From Streptomyces macrolidinus (GTDB lineage: Bacteria > Actinomycetota > Actinomycetes > Streptomycetales > Streptomycetaceae): a DNA stretch of 64,000 nt. Both the position numbers and the translations under genes were made by a program. Below are positions 16,379-25,546 of this stretch, one piece after another. The stretch is taken from assembly GCF_023887685.1 (NCBI RefSeq), contig NZ_JAMWMR010000015.1, positions 1 to 64,000 of the forward strand, given 5' to 3'. Numbering within the stretch: position 1 is the first letter of the stretch; every line of letters begins with the position of its first letter. The notes beneath the pieces were generated by a model. It was given only the letters and a program-made list of their open reading frames with translations, was not told the origin of the DNA and searched no databases.

Positions 16379-17554
16379 TTACGCGTCCCGGGAGTTGCTC
16401 GGCTCCTGGCCCTCCTCGCCGCGGTCCGGGCGGGCCGATCGGACGATGAGGGCGCGTAGTTCGTCCACCGCCTTGGTACGCGCCCCGACCAGGTCCGGAC
16501 GGGCGAGCGTGGCGACGGCGACAGGGACGGGACGCGGAGTCCGGGCGAAATGTTCGCGCACCTCCGCCACGATATCGGCCTGTGCCCCCCATTCACCCCC
16601 GATGACGATCATGCGCGGGTCGGCCAGGGAGACGGCGGCTGCCAGGACACCGCCGATGGCGCGTGCGAGGGCGGTACGCAACCGCGCCGCCCGATCGGCT
16701 CCGGCAGTCGACTCCGCGACCAGTGCGGCCGTGTCGATGGCGGTCGAACCGGGCCGGCGCAGACCGAGAGCGGCGAAGACCTCGGTGAACAGCATCGCCG
16801 TACCGTCCGGACCCACGGTCCACAGATGCGCGATCTCGCCCGCCAGACCGTGGTGACCACGACGCACCTTCCCGTCGTTGACGACGGCGCACCCAAGGCC
16901 TTCGCCGAGGTGGAGGTAGACGAAGTCCGCGACGTCGACGGCGCATCCCTGGTGATGCTCGGCCTGGGCCGCCCAGTTGACGTCGTTGTCGACGAGGACG
17001 GGTCCCCGGACATGGGGGGCGAGAACGGCGGGCGGGTCGAGTTCGCCGACGAGGAACGGCGCGTCCGGGAGATGGACGAGCCGGCCCGTGGCCCGGTCGA
17101 CGGGGTCGGCCGCGCTGACCACCGCCGTGCGCAGCGCGACCGTGGTGCGCGCGGCGAGGTCGGCGGCAGCCTCGCCGAGGGCACGTGCCGCCTGGTGTGG
17201 TCCGTCGCTGTGGCCGAGGCCGCTGTGGGACCGCGCGAGGACGGCGCCCCGGACGTCGACGGCTTCGGCGATCACGCCCTGCGGGGTGATCCCGGCCACC
17301 AGAGCGGCGCCGGTGCTCGGGGCGAGGGCGTAGTACGAGCCGACCCGTCCGCGCCCGGTGGTGCGTTCGCCGGTGTCGACGACCAGACCCCTCTCGTTCA
17401 GGCGCTGGACGCTGTCGGAGATCGTCGGCTTGGAGATCCCGGTGTGCGCGGAGATCTCCGCGCGGGTCAGCCGGGGGTGGTCCATGAGGGAGCGCAGCAC
17501 GTTCTCGTCGGTCAGCGCGCGCAGCATCTCCAGCGAGGGTTTCGACGGGGCCAT
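16379..17554 (-). CDS. ROK-family transcriptional repressor
   Basis: 391 residues. N-terminal winged HTH (about 20-75, 'TRAEISAHTGISKPTISDSVQRL') joined to a ROK sugar-kinase-like domain. The zinc-binding cysteine cluster typical of ROK kinases is not evident, so it is a regulator rather than an enzyme. ATG 17554 has no good ribosome site, and the start lies close to repeat 17566-17585, so the mRNA may be leaderless. Divergent from the DUF1479 gene, its probable target; the effector is probably a sugar. Confidence 0.88.
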   Translation of the reverse strand: MAPSKPSLEMLRALTDENVLRSLMDHPRLTRAEISAHTGISKPTISDSVQRLNERGLVVDTGERTTGRGRVGSYYALAPSTGAALVAGITPQGVIAEAVDVRGAVLARSHSGLGHSDGPHQAARALGEAAADLAARTTVALRTAVVSAADPVDRATGRLVHLPDAPFLVGELDPPAVLAPHVRGPVLVDNDVNWAAQAEHHQGCAVDVADFVYLHLGEGLGCAVVNDGKVRRGHHGLAGEIAHLWTVGPDGTAMLFTEVFAALGLRRPGSTAIDTAALVAESTAGADRAARLRTALARAIGGVLAAAVSLADPRMIVIGGEWGAQADIVAEVREHFARTPRPVPVAVATLARPDLVGARTKAVDELRALIVRSARPDRGEEGQEPSNSRDA

Positions 17555-17565
17555 ACCCACAGTCT

Positions 17566-17633
17566 AGTAAGGAGCCTTGCCTAAATGCGCCCGAGGGCTT
17601 ACCTTCCCGTACCAGTAAGGAGTCTTCACCAAA
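17566..17633. promoter_or_regulatory. Direct repeats, probable ROK repressor operator
   Basis: AGTAAGGAGCCTTGCCTAAA at 17566-17585 and AGTAAGGAGTCTTCACCAAA at 17614-17633 match at 16 of 20 positions, 48 bp apart. They fill the ROK/DUF1479 divergent promoter. The first copy abuts the ROK start, the second ends 11 bp before the DUF1479 GTG, so binding could repress both. Confidence 0.7.
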
Positions 17634-17644
17634 AGGAGTCGAGC

Positions 17645-18940
17645 GTGCCGCTCGCCGCTGAACCCCCCGCCTCCCCCGCCCTGCCGCACTGGGCGGAGGC
17701 CCCGGCCGACCTCGCGGCCGCCATCCGCGAGATCAAGCCCGCCCTGCGGGCCCGTATCGAGTCCTCCGGCCGCACCGTCCCCGAGGTGTTCGCGGCTGTC
17801 GAGCGGCGCATCGAGGCCCGTATCGCCGAGATCGAAGCCGACCGGGAACGGGGTGAGGAGGTCTGGCCCGTCCTCGACTACGCCGCCATCGCCGACGGAA
17901 CGGTCACGCCGGACCAGCTCGCCAAGGTGCGCAAGCGCGGCTGCCTCGTCGTCCGCGGCCACTTCCCGCGCGAGCAGGCCCTGGCCTGGGACGCGGACAT
18001 CGTCGACTACGTCGAGCGCAACGGGTTCTTCGAGCAGTACACCGGCCCCGGAGACGACTTCTTCGGCAGTGTCGGTTCCAAGCCCGAGATCTACCCCGTC
18101 TACTGGTCCCGGGCCCAGATGCAGGCCCGCCAGTCCGACCGCATGGCCACCGTCCAGTCCTTCCTCAACTCCTTCTGGAAGCACACCTCCGACGACGGCA
18201 CCCAGTGGTTCGACCCCGACCGCGACGCGCTGTACCCCGACCGCATACGGCGCCGCCCGCCGGGCACCGACTCCTCGGGCCTCGGCACCCATTGCGACCC
18301 CGGCACCCTCGACCTGTGGATGACCGAGGAGTACCAGAAGGCGTTCCGCCACCTCTTCGACGGCACCGCCGAGCAGTACGACCCCTGGGACGCCGCCCAC
18401 CGCACCACCGGGCCGCAGTATCCGGGCTCCACCATGTGCTCGGCGTTCCGCACCTTCCAGGGCTGGACCGCCCTGTCCGACATGGACGCCGACCAAGGCG
18501 TCCTGCACACGATCCCGATCCCGGAGATCATGGCGTACCTGCTGTTGCGCCCCCTGCTGCCGGACGTCCCCGAGGACTCCCTGTGCGGCGTGCGCACCAA
18601 CCAGGTCTTCCCGGTCACCAAGCGCTGGCACCCCACGCTCTACCGCGCCCTCACCCCGATCCCCGACGTGCAAGCCGGCGACTCGGTCTGGTGGCACTGC
18701 GACATGATCCACAGCGTCGCTCCGGTCGAGGACCAGAAAGGCTGGGGCAATGTCGTCTACATCCCCGCCGCCCCCTGGTGCGCCCGCAACGAGCACTACG
18801 CCGCGGAGGTGCGCAAGGCCTTCGTGACGGGCTCCAGCCCCAGCGACTTCCCCGCCGAGCACTACGAGCGGACCTGGCCGGACCGCTTCACGATCGACGA
18901 CCTCAACGAGACGGGGCGGCGCGGTCTGGGCCTCGACTGA
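17645..18940 (+). CDS. DUF1479 Fe(II)/2-oxoglutarate-type oxygenase (YbiU-like)
   Basis: 431 residues from GTG 17645, preceded by AAAGGAG. It belongs to DUF1479, a cupin-fold non-haem oxygenase-like family. GTHCDPGTLDLW supplies the His-x-Asp pair and 'CDMIHSVAPV' the distal His of the iron site; a C-terminal Arg would hold the co-substrate. Substrate unknown; the divergent sugar-sensing ROK repressor suggests a carbohydrate link. Monocistronic. Confidence 0.85.
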   Translation: MPLAAEPPASPALPHWAEAPADLAAAIREIKPALRARIESSGRTVPEVFAAVERRIEARIAEIEADRERGEEVWPVLDYAAIADGTVTPDQLAKVRKRGCLVVRGHFPREQALAWDADIVDYVERNGFFEQYTGPGDDFFGSVGSKPEIYPVYWSRAQMQARQSDRMATVQSFLNSFWKHTSDDGTQWFDPDRDALYPDRIRRRPPGTDSSGLGTHCDPGTLDLWMTEEYQKAFRHLFDGTAEQYDPWDAAHRTTGPQYPGSTMCSAFRTFQGWTALSDMDADQGVLHTIPIPEIMAYLLLRPLLPDVPEDSLCGVRTNQVFPVTKRWHPTLYRALTPIPDVQAGDSVWWHCDMIHSVAPVEDQKGWGNVVYIPAAPWCARNEHYAAEVRKAFVTGSSPSDFPAEHYERTWPDRFTIDDLNETGRRGLGLD

Positions 18941-18986
18941 CACACCGAACCGGGGGTGGCCGGTGGCCGGTCACCCCTGCCTGGCG

Positions 18987-19892
18987 TCAGTCCTGACCGT
19001 GCAGGGACTCCGCCGCCGCGTCGGCGATCGTCTCCGCCACGAGGGCGAGTGCCGGGACGTCCAGCTTCCACTGCTGCCAGTACAGCGGTACGTCCACCCG
19101 CCGCCCCGGCACCAGTTCCCTGAGGGCGCCCGACCGCAGCAGGGGTGCCGCCTGCGGCTCCGGGACCAAGCCCCAGCCGAGACCCGCGGCCACGGCGTCG
19201 CAGAACCCCTCGGACGTGGGGACGTAGTGCCGGAGCCGACCCGCGCCCGACCCCTGAGGGGTGAGGGAGCGCACGAACCGGTCCTGGATCTCGTCACGCC
19301 GGTCGAAGACGATCACCGGCGCGTCGGACAGACAGCGCTCCAGCGGTCCGGCCGACAGATGGCGCGCGGCGAACCGCGGACTCGCCACCGGCAGATACCG
19401 CGCCCGGCCCAGCGAACGTACCGTGCAGCCCACCACGGGCTCCGCCGACGACGTCACCGCCGCCATCACCCGCCCCTCGCGCAGCAGCGCCGCGGTGTGG
19501 GCCTCGTCCTCGCGGTGGAGGTCGAAGCAGATCGGCGGGTCCTGCGGCACCCGGGTCAGGGCGGGCAGGAACCAGGTGGCCAGGGAGTCCGCGTTCACCG
19601 CGATGGGCACCCGGACCGGACCCGCTTCGGCCGCGATGCCCAGTTCGCTGTGCATGTCCCGTTCCAGGGCGGCGAGTTGGCGTGCGAAACGCACCACCAC
19701 CTCGCCCGACTCCGTCGGCCGGACCGGCTTCGTCCGCATGAGCAGCACCCGCCCGGTGCGCTGCTCCAGCGTCTTGATCCGCTGGCTGACGGCGGACGGG
19801 GTCACATGCAGAGCGGCGGCAGCGGCGTCGAAGGTGCCCTCGTCGACGACGGCGAGCAGCGTACGTACCTGGTCGAAGGGCAGCTCGTTCAT
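18987..19892 (-). CDS. lysG: LysR-family regulator of lysine/arginine export (LysG/ArgP)
   Basis: 301 residues from ATG 19892. N-terminal LysR HTH (FDQVRTLLAVVDEGTFDAAAAALHVTPSAVSQRIKTLEQ) is close to the ArgP/LysG group, followed by the periplasmic-binding-like effector domain. These regulators bind basic amino acids and activate the exporter gene divergent to them, exactly the arrangement seen here with LysE. It probably also autoregulates from the shared 70-bp region. Confidence 0.9.
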   Translation of the reverse strand: MNELPFDQVRTLLAVVDEGTFDAAAAALHVTPSAVSQRIKTLEQRTGRVLLMRTKPVRPTESGEVVVRFARQLAALERDMHSELGIAAEAGPVRVPIAVNADSLATWFLPALTRVPQDPPICFDLHREDEAHTAALLREGRVMAAVTSSAEPVVGCTVRSLGRARYLPVASPRFAARHLSAGPLERCLSDAPVIVFDRRDEIQDRFVRSLTPQGSGAGRLRHYVPTSEGFCDAVAAGLGWGLVPEPQAAPLLRSGALRELVPGRRVDVPLYWQQWKLDVPALALVAETIADAAAESLHGQD

Positions 19893-19908
19893 CACGTCTG
19901 CTAATGCT

Positions 19909-19926
19909 AGCTAAGAAACTTTAGCT
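19909..19926. promoter_or_regulatory. Dyad in lysG-lysE promoter
   Basis: AGCTAA-N6-TTAGCT lies between the divergent starts, in an AT-rich stretch unlike its surroundings. Its position matches the LysR-type activator box (T-N11-A dyad) expected for lysE control. Confidence 0.65.
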
Positions 19927-19962
19927 GTACTGATGGCTCGCTGGTCCTTAGCGTCCCATGCC

Positions 19963-20589
19963 ATGAACAGCGGAATCCTCCCGGCGGCCGTCGCCGGGTT
20001 CAGCACAGGCCTGTCCCTCATCGTCGCCATCGGCGCGCAGAACGCGTTCGTGCTGCGCCAGGGGGCTCGTCGGCACGCTGTTCTCGCGGTGGTCGGCATC
20101 TGCGCCGCGTCCGACGCGGTCCTGATCGCCCTCGGTGTGGCCGGACTGGGCGCCGTGGTCACCGCGTGGCCCGCCGCGCTGACGGTGGTCGGTCTGGCCG
20201 GTGGCGCCTTCCTCACCTGCTACGGCGTCCTGGCCGCCCGCCGTGCGCTGCGCCCCGCCGCGGCGGCGGGACTCACGACACAGGGCACGTCGGCGGGCTC
20301 CGTCCGCACCGCGGTCCTCACCTGCCTGGCCCTGACCTGGCTCAACCCGCACGTCTACCTGGACACCGTGCTGCTGCTCGGCTCGGTCGCGGCCGACCGC
20401 GGCTCGCTGCGCTGGGCCTTCGGCCTCGGCGCGATGCTGGCGAGCCTGACCTGGTTCACCGGCCTCGGCTACGGGGCCCGGCTCCTCGGCGGCGTCCTGG
20501 CCCGCCCTGCCGCCTGGCGGGTACTGGACTCCCTGGTCGCGGCCACCATGCTGGCGATGGGCATCATGCTGCTGGCACGCACCTTCTGA
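19963..20589 (+). CDS. lysE: LysE/ArgO-family amino-acid exporter
   Basis: 208 residues from ATG 19963 (MNSGILPAAVAGF); ATG 19933 is possible but adds a hydrophilic lead and sits close to the dyad. Six membrane segments; the family motif GLSLIVAIGAQNAFVLRQG spans the first helix, and a conserved 'LTWLNPHVYLDTVLLLG' lies near residue 130. It exports lysine and/or arginine to avoid toxic accumulation. Regulated by the divergent LysG. Confidence 0.9.
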   Translation: MNSGILPAAVAGFSTGLSLIVAIGAQNAFVLRQGARRHAVLAVVGICAASDAVLIALGVAGLGAVVTAWPAALTVVGLAGGAFLTCYGVLAARRALRPAAAAGLTTQGTSAGSVRTAVLTCLALTWLNPHVYLDTVLLLGSVAADRGSLRWAFGLGAMLASLTWFTGLGYGARLLGGVLARPAAWRVLDSLVAATMLAMGIMLLARTF

Positions 20590-20686
20590 CGCGCCGTCAG
20601 CCAGTCCGAGGCGAGGACGAGGGCGATCGGACCGCAGGCTAGGATGAGCGCCCACTCATCGACTGTGACAGGCCCTGGGAGGCCGG

Positions 20687-21502
20687 ATGTCCCAAGCGGA
20701 CCACAGCACCAACCCGTTGATCGACACCAGTCGCCCGCACCCTGCGCGGATGTACGACTGGTTCCTCGGCGGCAAGGACAACTACCCGGTGGACGAGGCG
20801 ATGGGCCGACAGCTCATGGCCATCGAGCCGAACGCCCCGATGATGGCGAAGATCAACCGCGCGTTCATGCACCGGGCCACCAAGTGGCTTGCGGGGCAAG
20901 GGGTTCGGCAGTTCCTCGACATCGGCACCGGCATACCCACTGAGCCCAACCTCCACCAGGTCGCCCAACAGGTCGCCCCCGAGACGCGCGTTGTCTACTG
21001 CGACCACGACCCGATCGTGCTGGCCCACGCGGAGGCTCTGCTGCGAGGCAGCGCCGAAGGTGCCATCGACTACGTGCAGGCCGATGCCCGTGACCCCGAG
21101 GCCATCCTCGAACAGGCCGGGAAGACCCTGGACTTCGACCAGCCGGTCGCCCTGTCGCTGATCGCGCTGCTCCACTTCGTCAGCGACGAGGCCGGGGCGT
21201 ACGAGCTGGTCGACAGGTTCAAGGGCGTTCTGGCGCCCGGGAGTTACGTGGTGCTCTCCCACACCACCGCGGACTTCCACCCGCCGGAGGAGGCCGAGCG
21301 GGCCACGGACATGTACTCCGCCAACGGGCTCACACTCGCGCTGCGCAGCCGTACGGAGTTCACCCGGTTCTTCGACGGCCTGGACCTGGTGGAGCCGGGT
21401 GTGGTGGCCTCGGAGGCTTGGCACCCGGAGCTGGCGCAGCCGGTGCCGGGGCAGGAGGACGTCATCAGCGCGGGGTACGCGGGAGTGGCACGCAAGCCGT
21501 GA
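20687..21502 (+). CDS. SAM-dependent methyltransferase, Methyltransf_19 (DUF574) family
   Basis: 271 residues, start preceded by GGGAGG. Family hallmarks: SRPHPARMYDWFLGGKDNYPVD near the N-terminus and the SAM-binding 'FLDIGTGIPT' (about 80-90), then 'VYCDHDPIVLAHA'. This family is hugely expanded in Streptomyces and its methyl acceptors are unknown. No partner gene is linked. Confidence 0.9.
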   Translation: MSQADHSTNPLIDTSRPHPARMYDWFLGGKDNYPVDEAMGRQLMAIEPNAPMMAKINRAFMHRATKWLAGQGVRQFLDIGTGIPTEPNLHQVAQQVAPETRVVYCDHDPIVLAHAEALLRGSAEGAIDYVQADARDPEAILEQAGKTLDFDQPVALSLIALLHFVSDEAGAYELVDRFKGVLAPGSYVVLSHTTADFHPPEEAERATDMYSANGLTLALRSRTEFTRFFDGLDLVEPGVVASEAWHPELAQPVPGQEDVISAGYAGVARKP

Positions 21503-21615
21503 CGGCCCCGGCCGTACGGGGTGACCGGGCCGAGGCCGTCATGTGACGGCCCGGCCCGTCGGTCCGGGGCCGACGGGCGCGCAGCACTGTTCGACTCATG
21601 TCCAGGGAGATGATC

Positions 21616-22047
21616 ATGTCGACCGCCGACCGATTCCGCGCCGCCGTGGACCGCCGTGACCTCGCGGCGCTGGGCGAGCTCTTCACCGAGGACATCCGCC
21701 TCTACAGCCCGGTGAAGTTCACCCCCTTCGAGGGCAAGCCGATGGTACTGGCCCTCTTCCAGGTCCTGCTGCGCACGTTCGAGGACTTCCGCTACATCGG
21801 CGACCACACCGGCACCTCGCAGACCAGCTCCGACGACGCGTCCGTACCCTCCGCGGTGCTGATCTTCCGTGCCACGGTGGCCGGTAAGGAGATCCACGGC
21901 ATGGACCTGCTGCACTTCGACGACGACGGCCGGATCAAGGAGATCACGGTCATGGTCCGGCCTCGGTCCGCTGTCCAGGCCCTCGGCGAAGCAGTCCTCA
22001 CGGGCTTGGTCGCGGACGGCCTCGTACCGGCTCCGCAGGGTCAGTAG
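21616..22047 (+). CDS. NTF2/SnoaL-like protein
   Basis: 143 residues from ATG 21616, chosen because AGGGAG lies 7 nt upstream; ATG 21598 is an upstream alternative. The sequence ('TADRFRAAVDRRDLAALGELFTEDI', then 'DLLHFDDDGRIKEITVMVRP') is a classic NTF2-like domain. Enzymatic role unknown. Its stop is 43 bp from that of the convergent methyltransferase. Confidence 0.82.
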   Translation: MSTADRFRAAVDRRDLAALGELFTEDIRLYSPVKFTPFEGKPMVLALFQVLLRTFEDFRYIGDHTGTSQTSSDDASVPSAVLIFRATVAGKEIHGMDLLHFDDDGRIKEITVMVRPRSAVQALGEAVLTGLVADGLVPAPQGQ

Positions 22048-22090
22048 ACACACACGGTGCGTGCGCGCCTGCCCGGTGCGGCGCGCGGGT

Positions 22091-22696
22091 TCACCGCCGA
22101 TGGACGCTCACGGCATACCCACCACCGTCGTACGGATCGGCGTCCCACGTGGCGAAGCGGTCGATGAACGTGAGGCCTGCCGCGGCGCAGTACTCGTCGT
22201 ACTCGGCCGACGTGATGCTGGGCGGCACGGGCAGATGGGCCGCGTCCAGGCCGAAGCCCGCGACCAGCAGACCGCCCGGCCGCAGGGCCGCGGCCAGGCG
22301 CCCGACCACCGCGGCCTCGGTCCCGGAAGCGAGCAGCGGGAGGACGTTACCGGCGGCGACCACGAGATCGAAGTCCGCCGCGACACCGAGCGCACGGGGC
22401 TCGAACTCGGTCAAGTCGGCCTGGAACCAGGGCAGTTCAGGAGCCTGCTGCCGCGCCACCGCCAGCATCGACGCATCGAGATCCACCCCGACACAGTCGT
22501 ACCCCAGCTCCGCGAGCCGGATCATGACCCGTCCGGTCCCGCACCCGGCGTCCAGCACCCGCGCCCCGACGGGCACGAGAGCCGCGCAGAACCGCGCCTC
22601 CCCGTGCACGTCCTTCCCGCTCCGGGCCAGGGCGGCGAACCGCGCGGCGTAGTCCTCTCCGGACGCGTTCCCGGTCAAATCCGTCCAACGGCTCAT
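22091..22696 (-). CDS. Class I SAM-dependent methyltransferase
   Basis: 201 residues from ATG 22696. SAM motif I is VLDAGCGTGRVMIRLAELG (about 49-67), with acidic motif II 'VGVDLDASML'. Begins MSRWTDLTG. Substrate unknown. It is co-directional and 22 bp after the PadR gene, so they may be one transcript. Confidence 0.85.
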   Translation of the reverse strand: MSRWTDLTGNASGEDYAARFAALARSGKDVHGEARFCAALVPVGARVLDAGCGTGRVMIRLAELGYDCVGVDLDASMLAVARQQAPELPWFQADLTEFEPRALGVAADFDLVVAAGNVLPLLASGTEAAVVGRLAAALRPGGLLVAGFGLDAAHLPVPPSITSAEYDEYCAAAGLTFIDRFATWDADPYDGGGYAVSVHRR

Positions 22697-22718
22697 GGGG
22701 CCAACTATAGACAGGAGA

Positions 22719-23231
22719 TCAGGCCAGGGTCTCACGCAGCCAGGCACGCTCGGCACGGCTGGTGGCACGGGCCATCACCAGCATGCCCCGGCGATACGGA
22801 TCGTCCATGTCCTCCGCACACAGGGGCCGATCACCCTCGTAGAAGAACCCGGCCGGCTGCTCCAGGAACTCCAGGCGCCGGCGCAGGACCGCATGCTGCG
22901 CGCTGGTGTCGGGGAGCTGGGAGAGGAACGCCAGGACGGTGAAGTACCGGGTGCTGTCGCTGATGTCGTGGTCCGTCGGTGTCCGCAGCCGCCGATGCAG
23001 CTCACCACGGCCGTCCTCGGTCAGGCTCAGCACGTTCCGCCGGGCGGCCGACGTACCGGACTCGGCGCGCTGCTCCACCATGCCCGCCTTGCGCAGGCGG
23101 TTGATCGCCGGATAGAGGCTCCCGTCGCTGACGGGGCGAGCATGCCCGGACAGCGCCGCGATCCGACGGCGCAACTCGTAGCCGTGCAAGGGCCGTTCGG
23201 CCAGGAATCCCAGGATCGCCAGCTCCAGCAT
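22719..23231 (-). CDS. PadR-family repressor
   Basis: 170 residues from ATG 23231 (MLELAILGFLAE). N-terminal winged HTH ('HGYELRRRI', 'SDGSLYPAINRLRKAGMVEQ') and a C-terminal coiled dimerisation domain are typical of PadR subfamily 1. Such repressors respond to phenolics or drugs. A palindrome sits in the gap before the divergent isochorismatase gene, its likely target together with itself. Confidence 0.9.
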   Translation of the reverse strand: MLELAILGFLAERPLHGYELRRRIAALSGHARPVSDGSLYPAINRLRKAGMVEQRAESGTSAARRNVLSLTEDGRGELHRRLRTPTDHDISDSTRYFTVLAFLSQLPDTSAQHAVLRRRLEFLEQPAGFFYEGDRPLCAEDMDDPYRRGMLVMARATSRAERAWLRETLA

Positions 23232-23258
23232 GCTGCTATCGTCGCACATCGAAACGAC

Positions 23259-23277
23259 ATACCTCGAAACGAGGTAT
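23259..23277. promoter_or_regulatory. PadR operator palindrome
   Basis: Perfect dyad ATACCTCG-AAA-CGAGGTAT, 28 bp upstream of the padR start and 49 bp before the isochorismatase start. An adjacent TCGAAACGA at 23249-23257 repeats part of the core. AT-flanked dyads of this type are typical PadR boxes. Confidence 0.78.
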
Positions 23278-23325
23278 CCAAGTCAAGGCGCCGCGACTCG
23301 AAGCGCCGTGGGGGAGGAACGCGTC

Positions 23326-24024
23326 ATGAGGGACGCACGCGTCATGACCTACACCGAGGAATGGGTGACCGCTCGGGCCCGGACCGCCTACGAACAAGGG
23401 CTGGCGACCTTCGAGATCCGTCCCGAGCGCTCGGCGCTGCTGGTCATCGACATGCAGGACGAGTTCGTCCGCCCCGGCTGGAGCCCGTACTGGGTCCCCG
23501 CGGCGACCCGGATGGCTCCGCGTCTGCGCCGCCTCGTGCGCCACTGCCGGGACGTTCATGTCCCGGTGATCTGGACGATCTTCGACGACACCCACCTCGG
23601 CCTCGACCGCCCGCACGCCCTGCGGCACCTGCCGCACGCCGACACCGACTGGCGCAGACCCGAACCGGCCCAGGTCTGGGACGAGATGGGCCACCGCGCC
23701 GACGAGGTGCTGATCCGCAAGCCGTCCTACGGCGCGTTCTACGACACCCCGCTCGACACGATCCTGCGCAACCTCGGCCGGGACACGGTCATCGTCACGG
23801 GAACGCTCACCAACTACTGCTGCGGCACCACCGCACGCCAGGCGTACGAGCGCGGCTACCACGTCGTGTTCGGCGCGGACGTCACAGCCACCGACGACGA
23901 GTCCCGCCAGGAACCCGAACTGGCCGTGCTGCGCAAGGGATTCGCGCTCGTACTCAAGGCGGACGAGATCACGGAGCGGCTGCGGGCGCAGGACGCGGCG
24001 CCGGTGTCGGCGCCGACACCGTGA
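23326..24024 (+). CDS. Isochorismatase-like cysteine hydrolase
   Basis: 232 residues from ATG 23326, preceded by GGGGAGGAA. The catalytic triad is visible: Asp42 (VIDMQDEF), Lys132 (IRKPSYGAF) and a Cys at 165-166 (TNYCC). Members hydrolyse isochorismate, nicotinamide, ureidoacrylate or related amides; the substrate is unclear. Divergent PadR repressor suggests induction by a small aromatic. Its stop codon is directly adjacent to that of the convergent PhoX gene, with no bases between. Confidence 0.88.
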   Translation: MRDARVMTYTEEWVTARARTAYEQGLATFEIRPERSALLVIDMQDEFVRPGWSPYWVPAATRMAPRLRRLVRHCRDVHVPVIWTIFDDTHLGLDRPHALRHLPHADTDWRRPEPAQVWDEMGHRADEVLIRKPSYGAFYDTPLDTILRNLGRDTVIVTGTLTNYCCGTTARQAYERGYHVVFGADVTATDDESRQEPELAVLRKGFALVLKADEITERLRAQDAAPVSAPTP

Positions 24025-25425
24025 CTACCCGTGGAACGGCCCCGTCACCGCGAACGTCGTGCCGGGGGTGTAGCAATTGACGTACATAGTCCGTCCGTCC
24101 GGGGCGAAGGTGACGCCCGCGAACTCGCCCCACTCGGGGGCCTCGGGGGTGCCGATGTTCTGGCGGTTGCGGGCCATGGCGTACACCTCGCCGCGGCGGC
24201 TCACGCCGAAGACATGCTGCGCGCCGTTGCCGTCCTCGCAGACCATGAGGCCGCCGCCGGGCGCGAGGCAGATGTTGTCCGGTGACTCGCCGGGCAACTG
24301 CACCTCCGTGTCCGGGCCGAAGACGATGACGAGCGTGAGGCGGTGGGCCGCGGGGTCGTAGCGCCAGATCTGCCCGAAGTGGTCCGCGGCGGAGCCCTCC
24401 GTGCTGTGCGCGAAGGACGACACGAAGTACACGCACGTGCCGCCCCAGTAGCAACCCTCCAGCTTCTGGGCGTGGGTGATACCCCTCGGCCCGAAGTCCT
24501 GCAGACGGACGGGCGTTCGGGTGGCGAGCGGGTCGGGGACGTCCACCCATTCGATGCCGTCGAACGAGGCGCCCGTCTCCTGGACGGAGGAGAGGTCCGG
24601 TACGCCGGGCACGCGCATCGCCTGAAGCCGACCGCCCGCGCGCAGTGAACCGACGCCGCCGCGCGGGCGGTTGGGCAGGAACCGGTAGAAGAGACCGAAG
24701 GGCTTCTCGAAGGCGTCCTCGGTCTCGTAGACGATGCCCTGCTGGGGGTCGATCGCGATCGCTTCGTGCTGGAAGCGGCCCATGGCCGTGAGGGGTACGG
24801 CCCCGGTGCGGTGGGGATCGACCGGATCGACCTCGAAGATGAAGCCGTGGTCCTTGGTGTAGCCGTTGGTACCGGCTCTGTCCTCGGTCTCCTCGCAGGT
24901 GAGCCAGGTACCCCAAGGCGTCGGTCCACCCGCGCAGTTGACGGCCGTACCGGCGATCGCGACCCGCTCGGACACCACGGTGCCGCGGTGGTCCAGGGTC
25001 AACGCCGTGCACCCGCCCTTGCCTTGGGGGTCGTAGGTGATGCCCTCGACGGTCGGGACGGCGAACCGTGCCGTGACGCGGTTCTCGTGGTTGCGTACGA
25101 GGTGCACGCTGCCGCCCTTGCCCGCGAAGGCCGACATACCGTCGTGGTTGCTGGGGACGGTCCCCTCACCGGAACGGAGTCGGTCACCCTCGCGGGAGAG
25201 CACCTGGTAGCGGAACCCCGCCGGCAGGTCGAGCAGGCCGTTCGGATCGGGCACGAGCGGTCCGTAGCCGGAGCGGCCGAGCGCACTCGCCGTACCCGCG
25301 AAGAGCTCCGAGAGGGCTCCGCTGAACGCGATGCCCAACCCCACGGCACCGGAGCGAGCGAGTACTTGACGTCGGTTCACCGTGCGACCGCTCTCGGGCG
25401 TGCTGTCGGACCTGGTCTCGGACAT
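24025..25425 (-). CDS. Tat-exported PhoX-type phosphatase (DUF839)
   Basis: 466 residues. Tat signal NRRQVLARSGAVGLGIAFSG at about 17-36, then a beta-propeller DUF839 domain with the family segments 'NHDGMSAF', 'VRNHEN', 'WGTWLTCEE' and 'LMVCEDGNG' that place iron/calcium ligands in PhoX alkaline phosphatases. Probably an extracellular calcium-dependent phosphatase for phosphate scavenging. No Pho box was recognised upstream. Confidence 0.85.
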   Translation of the reverse strand: MSETRSDSTPESGRTVNRRQVLARSGAVGLGIAFSGALSELFAGTASALGRSGYGPLVPDPNGLLDLPAGFRYQVLSREGDRLRSGEGTVPSNHDGMSAFAGKGGSVHLVRNHENRVTARFAVPTVEGITYDPQGKGGCTALTLDHRGTVVSERVAIAGTAVNCAGGPTPWGTWLTCEETEDRAGTNGYTKDHGFIFEVDPVDPHRTGAVPLTAMGRFQHEAIAIDPQQGIVYETEDAFEKPFGLFYRFLPNRPRGGVGSLRAGGRLQAMRVPGVPDLSSVQETGASFDGIEWVDVPDPLATRTPVRLQDFGPRGITHAQKLEGCYWGGTCVYFVSSFAHSTEGSAADHFGQIWRYDPAAHRLTLVIVFGPDTEVQLPGESPDNICLAPGGGLMVCEDGNGAQHVFGVSRRGEVYAMARNRQNIGTPEAPEWGEFAGVTFAPDGRTMYVNCYTPGTTFAVTGPFHG

Positions 25426-25546
25426 GGGTAACCCTCCTGTTGGCGGACAGGAACTATGGCCCCGCAGTGTCTACCACCTGACAGCGACCTCGGAAACCAC
25501 ACAACCGGCCGTCCACCGCAGACTCGACGAGGGCCGCTCAGGGTCA

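Noticed and set aside
24019..24030. Zero-gap convergent stops of isochorismatase and phoX genes
   Set aside because: Unusual to look at, but convergent abutting genes occur in dense genomes and nothing further supports a function.
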